64,000 nucleotides of DNA. It comes from an uncultured Dehalococcoidia bacterium. GTDB taxonomy: Bacteria > Chloroflexota > Dehalococcoidia > Lucifugimonadales > JADFKI01. Both the position numbers and the translations under genes were made by a program. Of the stretch, positions 8,767 to 17,896 are shown piece after piece; position 1 is the first letter of the stretch, and every line of letters begins with the position of its first letter. The stretch covers positions 496,001-560,000 of the forward strand of contig CATQHF010000005.1 in the NCBI GenBank assembly GCA_958295865.1, in the 5' to 3' direction. The notes under the pieces were generated by a model that saw only the letters and a program-made list of their open reading frames with translations, did not search any database and had not been told where the DNA came from.

Positions 8767-10170
8767 ATGTGCATCCGAACCGCCATCCAGCGCACAATCC
8801 ATAAGCACACCAAAGACGGCGACCTCATCGCACAATTCCTCGTGTCCACCATGCAGGGCGAAACCGCCGGCGCCAAAATCTGCCACCGCCTAGACGCCGC
8901 CAAGCAACTCATCAAGTACGGCTACGACGACCCCACAGACCCCGCGCCAACCGAAAGCGTCATACACGACATGCTAATCCCAACCCCCGAAGAACTCGCC
9001 CTAGAAAACCCCGCCCGCGCTGAGCAGGCATCCGCGCACGGCAAGCCGAACCCCCTTCATGGTAAGCAGACTTCCACTCACGGCAAGCCGAACCCCACGC
9101 ACGCTGAGCAAGGTTCCGCAAGCGGTGAACAGAACACCACACAAGGAAAGAAAAACCCGGGTCGTGGTGAGCCTGTCCAACCGCCAACCCACCTAGACAT
9201 CATCAACTACGCCATCGCCCGCCACATCCGCAAGGAAACAGCCGACGGCTACACCATCGTCACCTTCCTCATAGATGTAATGCGAGACAAGCAGCTCCCC
9301 GCGCCATTCGTCAGCAAGAAGCGCCGCTTCACCCCCGCCGACAGAATGGCGGCGGCAAAGGAACTGCTGCGCCGAGGCTTCGGCGACTTCTCAGCCCGCC
9401 CCCGCCTCGACGACCAACTCGACGGCATAAACGACTACGACACCCTCCACACCGACCTCGCCAAGCGCATGCGCGACTACACCGACAACGGCACAGCCGC
9501 CGTGCGCTTCCTGCTCGATGTCATGACCGAGCGAGACCCCGAAGACGGCTTCAGCGCCCACCACAGAATATCAGCCGCGCGAGAGCTCCTGCGCCGCGCA
9601 TGGGACATCAACTTCGACGCCGTAACCTGGAAAGACGTCGAAGACTACTGCCGCGAGCAGACATCCCCGCGCCTATCCGTAGGTCAGAAAAAGATGCTCG
9701 CCGGCATGCAGGCATTCCTAGACGAATACGACCGATACGACGATGTGGACTACGAAGCCATAGCAAAAGAAGACGAAGAACGGGAATACCAACGCGAAAC
9801 CGGCGCAGCGCCTTTGACAAAGAAAGTGCAGCTCCCCCAAGCCGCCAACACCGACAGCGCCCCGCTCGCCCCGAGCCAGCAGCAAGACGAACCCCAAGAC
9901 GAATACACCGAATACGCCGGCTACGGCCCCTCCGACCCCGACCCGACCGTCGACTACTACTACGAGCCGCTCACCCCCGAAGAGCAGGCAAAATTCGACG
10001 CGGAACTCGCGCTAGAATTCGCCCAAGAAGAAGAACTCAACCCTGAACAACTGCCAAACATGCCCCCGCCGCAACTCAAGTATGACCCCTTTGAGCAGCT
10101 AGCCGCCGCCATAGCCGCCCACGCCCCCGCAATCTGCGCCCCCAACAAACCCCGCATCCGCAGCCCCTAA
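8767..10170 (+). CDS. Three-repeat helical protein of unknown function
   Basis: A 467-residue soluble protein containing three related helical units of about 55 residues, near residues 5-55, 140-208 and 225-280. Each unit has a helix like IAQFLVSTMQGE, IVTFLIDVMRDK or AVRFLLDVMTER, followed by a motif like HRLDAAKQLIKYGYDD, DRMAAAKELLRRGFGD or HRISAARELLRRAWDI. Between units 1 and 2 is a low-complexity linker with repeated HGKPNP-type segments (DNA 9018-9150). The C-terminal third is acidic, Pro/Tyr-rich and probably disordered. The AAKELLRRG motif resembles helices in phage terminase-small-subunit-like proteins, but no domain is firmly assignable. No strong ribosome site is seen. Confidence 0.7.
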   Translation: MCIRTAIQRTIHKHTKDGDLIAQFLVSTMQGETAGAKICHRLDAAKQLIKYGYDDPTDPAPTESVIHDMLIPTPEELALENPARAEQASAHGKPNPLHGKQTSTHGKPNPTHAEQGSASGEQNTTQGKKNPGRGEPVQPPTHLDIINYAIARHIRKETADGYTIVTFLIDVMRDKQLPAPFVSKKRRFTPADRMAAAKELLRRGFGDFSARPRLDDQLDGINDYDTLHTDLAKRMRDYTDNGTAAVRFLLDVMTERDPEDGFSAHHRISAARELLRRAWDINFDAVTWKDVEDYCREQTSPRLSVGQKKMLAGMQAFLDEYDRYDDVDYEAIAKEDEEREYQRETGAAPLTKKVQLPQAANTDSAPLAPSQQQDEPQDEYTEYAGYGPSDPDPTVDYYYEPLTPEEQAKFDAELALEFAQEEELNPEQLPNMPPPQLKYDPFEQLAAAIAAHAPAICAPNKPRIRSP

Positions 10171-10194
10171 ACACCCCACCCTTCCGCCACCCAG

Positions 10195-10279
10195 AGTCCC
10201 TTCCCCCTTGAGGGGGAAGGTTAGGATGGGGGCGAAAATCCTTGCCCATCGACGGCTAAACCGTACCAATGCAATTTTC
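10195..10279. repeat. Truncated copy of the 101-bp MITE
   Basis: Matches the internal and right-hand parts of the elements at 13225 and 42999 (GTCCCTTCCCCCTTGAGGGGG through CAATGCAATTTTCT) but lacks the left inverted terminus. It sits just after the stop of the preceding gene. Confidence 0.65.
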
Positions 10280-10373
10280 TCATCAAGACTTACGCATTGA
10301 ATATGAACTCCTACCCGAGATTGACCTGTTTCAAGTACGAAATCGCACTCAACTGCGTAAGTCCAATTCCTAA

Positions 10374-10402
10374 TTGCAATACAAGGCATTCTTGTTTATA
10401 CT
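10374..10402 (+). promoter_or_regulatory. Sigma-70-type promoter for the amt operon
   Basis: TTGCAA at 10374-10379, a 17-base spacer and TATACT at 10397-10402. It lies about 60 bases before the amt start. I do not see a sigma-54 element, so nitrogen control by that route is not supported here. Confidence 0.6.
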
Positions 10403-10462
10403 CACGCCGTCAACGCACAAGACAAACTGTGCGCTACCCTTATGTGAGCGGGAGGTACCGCC

Positions 10463-11662
10463 TTGGAGCAAGGAAATATCGCCTGGATACTCGTCGCGTC
10501 TGCCCTGGTGCTGCTCATGACGCCGGGGCTGGCGCTGTTCTACGCGGGATTGGCGCGCAGCAAAAACGCTTCAGCCACGATTATGCACAGCCTTATGAGC
10601 ATGGCGATAGTCGGCGTCGTCTGGGTCCTGTGGGGCTACTCGATCGCCTTTGGTCCCTCGATTGGCGGACTCTTTGGCGACCTCAGCTTCCTGGGGCTGA
10701 ACGGCGTGAGCGCCGAAGCCGGCGAGGACGGCGCAATCCCCGACATGCTGTTCATGATGTTCCAGGGTATGTTCGCCATCATCGCGCCCGCCATACTCAC
10801 GGGCGCATTCGCCGAGCGCATGAAGTTCAGCGCCTATGTCCTGTTCACGATACTCTGGGTAACGCTCGTGTACGCGCCCGTAGCGCACTGGGTTTGGGCG
10901 GAAGGCGGCTGGATATTGGGCATCGACGCGCTGGATTTCGCCGGCGGCAACGTAGTTCACATCACATCGGGCGTTGGCGCGCTGGCGGCGGCTCTCATTG
11001 TTGGCAGGCGGCTGGGCTTTGGCACAGAGCCGATGGAATCGCACAATGTCCCCATGGTCGTGCTGGGCGCGGGCTTGCTCTGGTTCGGCTGGTTCGGCTT
11101 CAACGCGGGCTCCGCGCTCGCGGCTGACAGCACCGCCGTGAACGCCTTTGTCGTTACGAACACGGCGGCGGCGGCCGGCGCTCTGGGCTGGGCGGCTTTC
11201 TCGTGGATAGCGGACGGCAAGCCCTCCGTCATCGGCGCGGCGTCCGGCGCGGTGGCGGGACTTGTGGCAATAACGCCCGCGGCAGGCTTCGTGGGCGCAA
11301 TGCCCGCCGTCATCATCGGCGTTATAGGTGGCGTACTCTGCGCCCTCGCCGTGCGCTTCCTCGCCAAGCTGAACCTAGACGACGCGCTGTCCGTCTGGGG
11401 CGTGCATGGCATCGGCGGCACATGGGGCGGCATCGCCACCGCGCTGTTCGTGGGCATCGGGTTCGGAACGCTCGAAGGCTCGCGCATCGCTCAGCTGGGC
11501 GTGCAGTTACTCGCCATCATCGCAACCTGGGGATGGGCATTCGCGGTTACGGCAATCATACTGCTGGCATTGAAGTACACCATCGGCTTGCGCGTATCCG
11601 AAAACAGCGAAACCATCGGCTTGGACCTGTCGGAACACAACGAACCGGCGTACAGACTTTAG
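10463..11662 (+). CDS. amt: Ammonium transporter
   Basis: A 399-residue Amt/MEP/Rh channel with eleven predicted membrane helices and no cleaved signal. It carries the twin pore histidines His166 (GGNVVHITSG) and His315 (WGVHGIGGTWGG), and the AAAFAER-like ILTGAFAERMKFSAY segment. It conducts ammonium/ammonia across the cytoplasmic membrane. The start is TTG with GGAGG 7 bases upstream. The PII gene lies about 100 bases downstream, the classic amt-glnK pairing in which PII blocks the channel when nitrogen is ample. Confidence 0.95.
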   Translation: MEQGNIAWILVASALVLLMTPGLALFYAGLARSKNASATIMHSLMSMAIVGVVWVLWGYSIAFGPSIGGLFGDLSFLGLNGVSAEAGEDGAIPDMLFMMFQGMFAIIAPAILTGAFAERMKFSAYVLFTILWVTLVYAPVAHWVWAEGGWILGIDALDFAGGNVVHITSGVGALAAALIVGRRLGFGTEPMESHNVPMVVLGAGLLWFGWFGFNAGSALAADSTAVNAFVVTNTAAAAGALGWAAFSWIADGKPSVIGAASGAVAGLVAITPAAGFVGAMPAVIIGVIGGVLCALAVRFLAKLNLDDALSVWGVHGIGGTWGGIATALFVGIGFGTLEGSRIAQLGVQLLAIIATWGWAFAVTAIILLALKYTIGLRVSENSETIGLDLSEHNEPAYRL

Positions 11663-11763
11663 CGGACGCGCGGGCGGCGCAAGCGGATACGCAATCGCTA
11701 TGACACCCTTCGGCAACTAACGGGCGTGGGCGCGGCATGGAGTCCGCGCAGGGGAGATGAGCC

Positions 11764-12105
11764 ATGAAGAAGGTAGAGGCAATCATAAGACCTGAGAAGC
11801 TCACCATCGTGAAGGATTCGCTGGGAGATGCAGGCTTCTACGGGCTGAACACTACACAGGTCACCGGGCGCGGCGGTCAGCGGGGCATCGTGCATACGGG
11901 CCGCGCCGGCCAGTCCATCGTCGTGGACATGCTGCCAAAGCTCAAGTTGGAGATGGTGATCAACGACTCAGATGTAGAAGCCGTTATCGACATCATCATC
12001 CAGTCGGCGCGAACCGGCGAAATAGGCGACGGCAAGATATTCATACATCCCGTTGAGGACACCATCAGGGTGCGGACGGGCGAGCGCGGCAACGCCGCGG
12101 TATAG
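11764..12105 (+). CDS. glnK: PII nitrogen regulatory protein, lacking the T-loop tyrosine
   Basis: A 113-residue PII signal protein that should form a trimer, bind ATP/ADP and 2-oxoglutarate, and gate the adjacent Amt. The family ends are clear (MKKVEAIIRPEKL, and GDGKIFIHPVEDTIRVRTGE). The T-loop (QRGIVHTGRAGQSIVVDMLP, residues 39-58) is altered. It is one residue longer than in E. coli GlnB and has Ser51 where Tyr51, the usual uridylylation or adenylylation site, would be. Whether it is glnB or glnK is assigned by linkage to amt. A GGGGAG site precedes the ATG. Confidence 0.93.
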   Translation: MKKVEAIIRPEKLTIVKDSLGDAGFYGLNTTQVTGRGGQRGIVHTGRAGQSIVVDMLPKLKLEMVINDSDVEAVIDIIIQSARTGEIGDGKIFIHPVEDTIRVRTGERGNAAV

Positions 12106-12123
12106 GCAGGCGCAAGGAAGGCG

Positions 12124-13215
12124 ATGACTATGAAGATTACGAATGTCGAGTGCCTGATACTCGACCGCAGCTTCCCCTTCGTGCGCGTCCATACGGACGA
12201 GGGGATTGTCGGAATTGGCGAGTGCTTCCGGCGTCAGCCCGGCGTCATCAAGACGCTGGTAGAGGATCTGCTCAAGCCGGCGCTAGTCGGCAAAGACCCA
12301 ACCGACACAACGCTACGCTTCGACGACATGGCGCGCGCCGCAAGCGCCTATGAGATGGGCGGCGCGGTCTGGTGCGCCATCGCGGGCATAGACATCGCGC
12401 TCTGGGACATCAAGGGCAAGGCGCTCGGCCAGCCCATAGCCAAGTTGCTCGGCGGCATGGCGCGCGATAAGATTCGCATGTACGCAAGCTCCATGCGCCG
12501 CGACATGACGCCGCTGCAAGAAGCGCGCCGCGCCGCCTCTTTCGTGGAGCAAGGCTACTCCGGCTACAAGCTGCACAGCGCCGTGCCGGGCGCGATGGAC
12601 GACGGCGCGGACTACACCATCGCCACCGTCAGCGAGGTGCGCGCCGCCGTGGGCGACGACATCGACATCCTGGTGGATGTGAACGGCGCGTACTCAGTGC
12701 ATCATGCGATGGAAATCGGCAAGGCGCTGGAGGCGCTGGGCGTGTTCCACTTCGAGGAGCCGCGCCCCCACCACGACTTGGAAGGACTGGCAACCATCGC
12801 CGACGCCCTCGACATCCCCATCGCATCGGGCGAGATGATTTATACGCAGTACGAATACCGCGACCTCATCCTGAACGGCAAGGTGGACATCATCCAGCCC
12901 GACATCGTGAAAGCCCCGGGGTTCACCGAGTTCGAGAAGATAGCGGCTTTGTGCAAAGCGTTCGGAAAGCCCATCACCGTGCACAACACGCAGCCGATTA
13001 TCAGCACCGTGGCGCACCTGCACTTCTGCGCCGCCCACGCCGATATAGTCCCCTACTCGCAGGAGTACAACATCGAACCCATCTCCATTCGCGACGAGAT
13101 TTCGGTTCTGAAAGAGCCGCTGGAAGTGATAGACGGCTATCTGGCAGTGCCGACCGGACCAGGGCTAGGCGTGGAACTGGACGACAAGGCGCTGAAGGTT
13201 CTATCTGAGCGGTAG
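12124..13215 (+). CDS. Enolase-superfamily dehydratase/racemase, mandelate racemase subgroup
   Basis: A 363-residue MR/MLE protein with an N-terminal capping domain (about 1-115) and a TIM barrel. Probable metal ligands are Asp185 (VDVN), Glu211 (FEEP) and Glu237 (SGE). The base pair is Lys149 in a KxH motif plus a His288-Asp260 dyad (VHN, QPDI), the mandelate racemase arrangement. It should abstract the alpha-proton of a carboxylate, probably an acid sugar, leading to dehydration or racemisation. It starts only 18 bases after PII, so it is probably cotranscribed with amt and PII. That pairing is unexpected. The substrate is unknown. Confidence 0.9.
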   Translation: MTMKITNVECLILDRSFPFVRVHTDEGIVGIGECFRRQPGVIKTLVEDLLKPALVGKDPTDTTLRFDDMARAASAYEMGGAVWCAIAGIDIALWDIKGKALGQPIAKLLGGMARDKIRMYASSMRRDMTPLQEARRAASFVEQGYSGYKLHSAVPGAMDDGADYTIATVSEVRAAVGDDIDILVDVNGAYSVHHAMEIGKALEALGVFHFEEPRPHHDLEGLATIADALDIPIASGEMIYTQYEYRDLILNGKVDIIQPDIVKAPGFTEFEKIAALCKAFGKPITVHNTQPIISTVAHLHFCAAHADIVPYSQEYNIEPISIRDEISVLKEPLEVIDGYLAVPTGPGLGVELDDKALKVLSER

Positions 13216-13224
13216 CCATCGTTC

Positions 13225-13325
13225 GATAAAATTGCATTAGTCCCTTCCCCCTTGATGGGGGAAGGTTAGGATGGGGGTGAAAATGCTTGCCCATCGACGG
13301 CTAAACTGTGCTAATGCAATTTTCT
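13225..13325. mobile_element. 101-bp MITE with 8-bp target duplication
   Basis: A non-coding element with terminal inverted repeats AAAATTGCATTAG (13228-13240) and CTAATGCAATTTT (13311-13323). It is flanked by identical CATCGTTC direct repeats at 13217-13224 and 13326-13333. The interior carries an imperfect hairpin (CCCCCTTGATGGGGG) and the shared TTGCCCATCGACGGCTAAAC block. An element of exactly the same length lies at 42999-43099. Confidence 0.8.
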
Positions 13326-13373
13326 CATCGTTCAAGTACGACTTGATTTGCCCTCAAGCGCTGCTTGCGATAC

Positions 13374-14840
13374 TCACAGCGGGGGCAAGCCGTGTGTGCC
13401 GCGAAAGTCCGCCGCCCGCTCGTAGGCGTAGGCAATACGCAGCAATGTACGCTCGCTCATAGCGGGCCCCATAAGCTGCAAGCCGACCGGCAAGCCCTCG
13501 CTCATTCCGGCGGGAACGGATATGCCCGGGATGCCCGCGATGTTGGCGGGAATGGTGAGAATGTCGTTCAGATACATTTGCAGCGGATCGGCCGTCTTTT
13601 CGCCCAGCTTGAATGCGACCGTCGGCGAGGTTGGCGCCACCACGGCGTCGAAGCGCTCAAAGACCTGCTCGAACTCTCGCCGTATGAGCGTCCTGACGCG
13701 CTGCGCCTGCAAGTAGTAGGCATCATAGTAGCCCGCCGAGAGCGCGTAAGTGCCGAGCATTATGCGCCGCTTGACCTCCTGGCCGAACCCGTGCTGGCGC
13801 GTCTTTTCGAGCGCGTCCCATACGCCGTCCGCGTCCTGCGCCGAAAAGCCGTACTTCACGCCGTCGTACCGCGCGAGATTGGCGGAAGCCTCCGACGGCG
13901 CGATGATGTAATAGACGGCAAGCGCGTGCGGTGTGCTAGGCAGCGATGTGTCCTCGACCTCCGCCCCAAGTGCCCGCAGCGTATCGATCCCCTCGCGCAC
14001 GACGCTCTCCACGCCCGCATCCAGCCCCTCCCCGAAGTACTCCGTGGGTACGCCGATACGCAAGCCCGTCAGGTCTTCCGTGAGCGCCCGCGTATAGTCG
14101 GGGACATCGGCTTGCAGCGATGTCGAGTCGTTGGGGTCGTTGCCCGCGATGGCGTTCAGCACGATGGCGCAGTCGGTTACATCCTTCGCCAAGGGCCCAA
14201 TCTGGTCGAGCGAGCTTGCGAACGCCACAAGCCCAAATCGGCTGACCAGCCCATAAGTCGGCTTCATGCCCACAATGCCGCAGAGTGCGGCGGGCTGCCG
14301 TATGCTGCCGCCCGTGTCGGAGCCGAGCGCGAACATGCACTCGTCGGCTGCGACAGCCGCCGCCGGCCCGCCGCTGCTGCCGCCCGGCACGTGGTCGAGC
14401 GCCCAAGGGTTGTGCGTCGGATGAAAGGCGGAGTTCTCGTTGGACGAACCCATGGCGAACTCATCAAGGTTGCCCTTGCCCACCAGCACCGCGCCCTGCC
14501 GATACAGCCGCTCCGCGACCGTAGCGTCGTAGGGGGGAACAAAGTTCTCCAGGATGCGCGACGAGCAGGTGGTTCGCACCCCGCGCGTAACCATGTTGTC
14601 CTTGAGCGCCATGGGAATGCCGGTGAGCGGCTGCGCTTCTCCGGCGGCAATCTTGGCGTCTGCCTGCTTCGCCTGCTGAAGCGCAAGCTCATCGGTAACG
14701 GTAACGAACGCCTTGACGCTGCCGTCAACTCGCGCGATGCGCTCCAGCGCGGCAGAGGTCAGCTCGACCGATGTTATCGCGCCGGCGTCGAGCAGCGTTC
14801 TCGCTTCATGGACTGTGAGTGAGTTCAGATTTTCAGTCAT
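13374..14840 (-). CDS. gatA: Glutamyl/aspartyl-tRNA amidotransferase subunit A
   Basis: A 488-residue amidase-signature protein, the glutaminase subunit of GatCAB, which converts misacylated Glu-tRNA(Gln) or Asp-tRNA(Asn) to the amide. The Ser-cisSer-Lys triad is intact: Lys80 (GIPMALKDN), Ser155 (GGSSGG) and nucleophile Ser179 ([11 protein letters not shown]). Subunit C lies 24 bases upstream in the same operon. gatB is not in this window. Confidence 0.96.
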   Translation of the reverse strand: MTENLNSLTVHEARTLLDAGAITSVELTSAALERIARVDGSVKAFVTVTDELALQQAKQADAKIAAGEAQPLTGIPMALKDNMVTRGVRTTCSSRILENFVPPYDATVAERLYRQGAVLVGKGNLDEFAMGSSNENSAFHPTHNPWALDHVPGGSSGGPAAAVAADECMFALGSDTGGSIRQPAALCGIVGMKPTYGLVSRFGLVAFASSLDQIGPLAKDVTDCAIVLNAIAGNDPNDSTSLQADVPDYTRALTEDLTGLRIGVPTEYFGEGLDAGVESVVREGIDTLRALGAEVEDTSLPSTPHALAVYYIIAPSEASANLARYDGVKYGFSAQDADGVWDALEKTRQHGFGQEVKRRIMLGTYALSAGYYDAYYLQAQRVRTLIRREFEQVFERFDAVVAPTSPTVAFKLGEKTADPLQMYLNDILTIPANIAGIPGISVPAGMSEGLPVGLQLMGPAMSERTLLRIAYAYERAADFRGTHGLPPL

Positions 14841-14864
14841 CGGCTCTCAATGGACAGGATATTG

Positions 14865-15170
14865 TCATTCAAGGACGGCTTTGACGCGGATTAGGTCGTC
14901 TTCGCGGTTGGGCGCATTGGCGAGCGCATCCTCTCGCGGGAACGACGGACGCGATATGTCATCGCGCATCACCGAAAGCAGGTCAACCGAGTGCCCCGTC
15001 GGTTGCAGGTCGCCGGTGTCCACTTGGCTCAGCGCCTCGAACTGCGCCAGAATGTCGGATAGCTGACCGCGCATCTGCTCGATCTCATCGTCCGTCATGC
15101 CCACCCGCGCCAAAAGCGCGATATGCCGAACCTCATCGGTAGTCAGCCGTGTCGTCTGCTCCATACCCAT
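14865..15170 (-). CDS. gatC: Glutamyl/aspartyl-tRNA amidotransferase subunit C
   Basis: A 101-residue GatC with the typical start TTDEVRHIALLARVGMTDDE and a C-terminal RVKAVLE. It wraps GatA and GatB and stabilises the amidotransferase. An AAGGAAG site lies before the first ATG. A second ATG two codons later is also possible. It is the first gene of the gatC-gatA pair. Confidence 0.94.
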   Translation of the reverse strand: MGMEQTTRLTTDEVRHIALLARVGMTDDEIEQMRGQLSDILAQFEALSQVDTGDLQPTGHSVDLLSVMRDDISRPSFPREDALANAPNREDDLIRVKAVLE

Positions 15171-15209
15171 AATCTTCCTTTGTAGCGAAAACCTCGCCGC
15201 CGCCCGCGC

Positions 15210-15590
15210 TTAATTCGATTGGGGAATGCCCTTGCCGGACAAGTAGAGATACAGGTAAATCACCTGTGGAACTGGGGTTATGAACTGGATGAAAACCCAC
15301 CCTTCAGGGTCAGAGTCAGACAGCGTCAAATCTCCCAAAGTAAAACCGATGCCGAGTATCGCCGACACAATCGCCAGGGATGCCGCCAGTGACTTCAGCC
15401 TTTCGCTTGGGTAATACATAGCAAATCCGATGAGGATGAGGCTTACAGGGACGAAGAGAGTCTCCACTATCATAGGAATGAGCAGCGACTCACCCTCCAA
15501 AGGCACCCTTTCGACAAAGATTCCAATGTACAGAGCTACTACGAAGCAGATGGCATAGATTACCCACCAGACTATTTTCAGAGCGCTCAT
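15210..15590 (-). CDS. Small integral membrane protein, unknown function
   Basis: A 126-residue protein with about four hydrophobic helices (MSALKIVWWVIYAICFVVAL at the start, and a last helix near FITPVPQVIYLYLYLSG). I start it at MSALK because the in-frame upstream extension is arginine-rich and unlike a membrane protein. No family is recognised. It shares the strand of gatC/gatA but is separate from them. Confidence 0.6.
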   Translation of the reverse strand: MSALKIVWWVIYAICFVVALYIGIFVERVPLEGESLLIPMIVETLFVPVSLILIGFAMYYPSERLKSLAASLAIVSAILGIGFTLGDLTLSDSDPEGWVFIQFITPVPQVIYLYLYLSGKGIPQSN

Positions 15591-15923
15591 ATTGCCCGTC
15601 TTCTCCGTATGCCGCGAGGCACGCCGCCGATACCCCGCATCCACGCTTCATCCGCTCGCATCGCGCCACAAACACCGCCACAAGTGTACAACAGCCGTAT
15701 CATCGGTTCAATAATAGCGCGCCGCCTCTGCCATCTCAAACACACCGCAGCAGTTTCCTCTGCCATTCCGAACACACCACGCCCTTCCCCCTGTCATTCC
15801 GAACGGAGTGAGGAATCGAAAATCCCTGCCACCAACACGCCCGATATAGCAAGCATTTCAGCCCCCTCACTCCGTTCGCGGCGACAATTCAAAGACCCTG
15901 CCGCCTACGGAGCGCTTGCGCCA
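15591..15923. repeat. Gene-free spacer with GTCATTCCGAACG palindromic repeat
   Basis: No gene is evident. Around 15790-15885 lies the unit GTCATTCCGAACGGAGTGAGGAATC, followed by the ACGCCCGATATAGCAAGC / CCCCTCACTCCG tail also seen at 1690-1750 and 7985-8030. Confidence 0.65.
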
Positions 15924-17669
15924 TCAACGGCTGTACCCCGATCCTGACGCCTGCTTTGGAGCGCTTTGGGCAATGTGGTCGAGCAAGAATGAGAAGTCGC
16001 GGTATGCTGCGAATTCGCCGATGTGCCGTTCCAGTGAGTAGAGGTCATCTTTCAAAATCGACAGGTCGTTGTGGACATCATACGGAGCGTCGGGGTAAGG
16101 CAGGCTGCTGTACCTGTCGGAAGCGAGCGCGATCAGCGCGCCCATTCGCAGCAGCGCGTCATCGGTGTCATCCAGCGCATCGCCGTAACGCGCCAGTATC
16201 TGGGCGTGCTGGCGGTTGGACTCGCTGCTGATGGGCGTAACCCAGCGCAGTTCCACATCGCCGAGGTTCACGGCATCTCCCGGCGCTGCATAGTTCACCA
16301 TGTCCAACTCGTAGAATACGGTGGTCGCCGCGCCGGACGGGATTTCGGCGAACTCCTTGCGCGCCTGCGTGAACAGCTCGTCGGCAGTGATGCGGTTCTC
16401 GTATCCGATGATGCGCCACGCTTCCACTACTTCGGGATTCCATGTGACTTGGGCGCGCGTCTGGTCGGCGAACGGGATGGAGAGTGCAAGCCAGTTTTCG
16501 CGGCTGAAGGTTGCGCGCGCCTGCTCTGTGCTGTTCAGGTAGCGATACCAGCCGTTGCCGTGCTGGGCGAGCTGCTCCAGCAGGTAGTCGTTGTAGTTCT
16601 GTATCCCAACGCCGATGGTGATGAGCCGCAGCGGGTTGCTGCTGTCATAGTCACCCGCCGATTCGAGTATGGCGAACGGGTTGGTCGCGTCCACATTCGC
16701 CACGCCGTCGGACATGAGTATGATGTAGTTGTAAGCGTCTGGGCGCTCGCGCCGCGCTTGATGGGCAAGTTCCACGCCCAAGTCAAGGCCCGCCTGCACA
16801 TTCGTGGAGCCGGTTGGCTCCAGCCTGTCGATTGACTTCCTCACACGCCCGCTATCCGGCTCATCGTGCTTCACGGTGAGGCGAGGGATAACCCCGTCGG
16901 TGAAGTGAACGACTGCTATGCGGTCGTTAGCGCGAAGGCTCCTGCGGATGCTTTCGGCTGCCTCACGCGCAATATCCACCCTATTGCCGTCCGCCATAGA
17001 CCCGGACGCATCCAGAACCAGCGTAACATTGAGGGGCTTGCCGTCATCGCCTAGCTCAGGCGCTTGAAAGCCGATGCGCGCAAGCAGCATGCCATCCTCC
17101 AGCGGATGCCGGATGACATGCGTGTGTATGGCGAAACTGTCATTTCTCAGCGGCTGTTCATAGCCGTAGTCGAAGGCGTTAATCCACTCCTCCGCTCGCA
17201 CGGAGTCGGGTTCCACATCGTAGCCCGAACGCGCCCAGTTGAGCGCAAGATGATACGATGTGCGATCGGTGTCAAGGCTGAATGTGGAAGTCCTGTCTTC
17301 GGATGTACGCGCAACCGGCGAGCGTTCATAGTCCTTGAAAGTCGTCGCGCCCGGCTGTCCGCCTTGTGCGCCTGCCGTCGACTGCGATTGTGCCGTCTGT
17401 GCGCCCGAACCCCGCATCGCCGATTGCTGCGTAGAAGCTGCCGGCGCGAGTGCGGCGGCGGCTTGTGGCGCGGCCGGCGCTTGCGATGGTGCGGCCCTCT
17501 GGGCTTGAGCAGGCGCGGCAGCTTGTGGCGCGGCGGCGGGTGCGGGTGCTTGTGGCGCGGCCGGCGCGGGTGCAGGCTCGGCGGCGGGACTGCTGCCGCA
17601 CGCCACGACGACGCATCCGAGCGCCGCCACTAACACAAGGGCTATCAATGGGCGTATCTTCTTGAACAT
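15924..17669 (-). CDS. VWA-domain lipoprotein (YfbK type, DUF3520)
   Basis: A 581-residue exported lipoprotein. The signal peptide ends in a lipobox with Cys24 (VVAC). An Ala/Pro/Gln-rich low-complexity tether follows to about residue 110. Then come a von Willebrand factor N-terminal domain (TFSLDTDRTSYHLALNWARSG), a VWA domain with a MIDAS motif (LDASGSM) and a C-terminal DUF3520-like domain. It is probably anchored outside the membrane and binds metal-dependent protein partners. The partner is unknown and the gene appears monocistronic. Confidence 0.88.
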   Translation of the reverse strand: MFKKIRPLIALVLVAALGCVVVACGSSPAAEPAPAPAAPQAPAPAAAPQAAAPAQAQRAAPSQAPAAPQAAAALAPAASTQQSAMRGSGAQTAQSQSTAGAQGGQPGATTFKDYERSPVARTSEDRTSTFSLDTDRTSYHLALNWARSGYDVEPDSVRAEEWINAFDYGYEQPLRNDSFAIHTHVIRHPLEDGMLLARIGFQAPELGDDGKPLNVTLVLDASGSMADGNRVDIAREAAESIRRSLRANDRIAVVHFTDGVIPRLTVKHDEPDSGRVRKSIDRLEPTGSTNVQAGLDLGVELAHQARRERPDAYNYIILMSDGVANVDATNPFAILESAGDYDSSNPLRLITIGVGIQNYNDYLLEQLAQHGNGWYRYLNSTEQARATFSRENWLALSIPFADQTRAQVTWNPEVVEAWRIIGYENRITADELFTQARKEFAEIPSGAATTVFYELDMVNYAAPGDAVNLGDVELRWVTPISSESNRQHAQILARYGDALDDTDDALLRMGALIALASDRYSSLPYPDAPYDVHNDLSILKDDLYSLERHIGEFAAYRDFSFLLDHIAQSAPKQASGSGYSR

Positions 17670-17896
17670 ATCAAGTAACCTCCATCAGAGTTTTCCGCGA
17701 TATTTCTTATAACGCCCGACTTGCCATTTGGTTATGGGTTGCAATTGCATTAGACGCAATCACCCAAAGATATGATGCCCAAACCCCACGGAAGGATAGA
17801 CGAGAAAGGATAGATTAGCCCGCCCGCTTTGACACTTGCGCCTGTTGGTCTCTAACATGTGAGCATAGATTACTGGTCAAGAATGGGAGGGTTGCA

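Noticed and set aside
9018-9150. Short tandem repeats in the 467-codon gene considered as a non-coding array
   Set aside because: They stay in frame, vary at third positions and encode a hydrophilic linker.
8767-10170. Assignment of the three-repeat protein as a phage terminase small subunit
   Set aside because: Only one short helical motif is similar. No HTH, large terminase or other phage gene is nearby.
13365-14822. Long plus-strand open frame of about 485 codons opposite gatA
   Set aside because: It is the antisense of a clear gatA with intact triad. The predicted protein is Arg/His/Ala-rich with no domain, as expected from high GC content.
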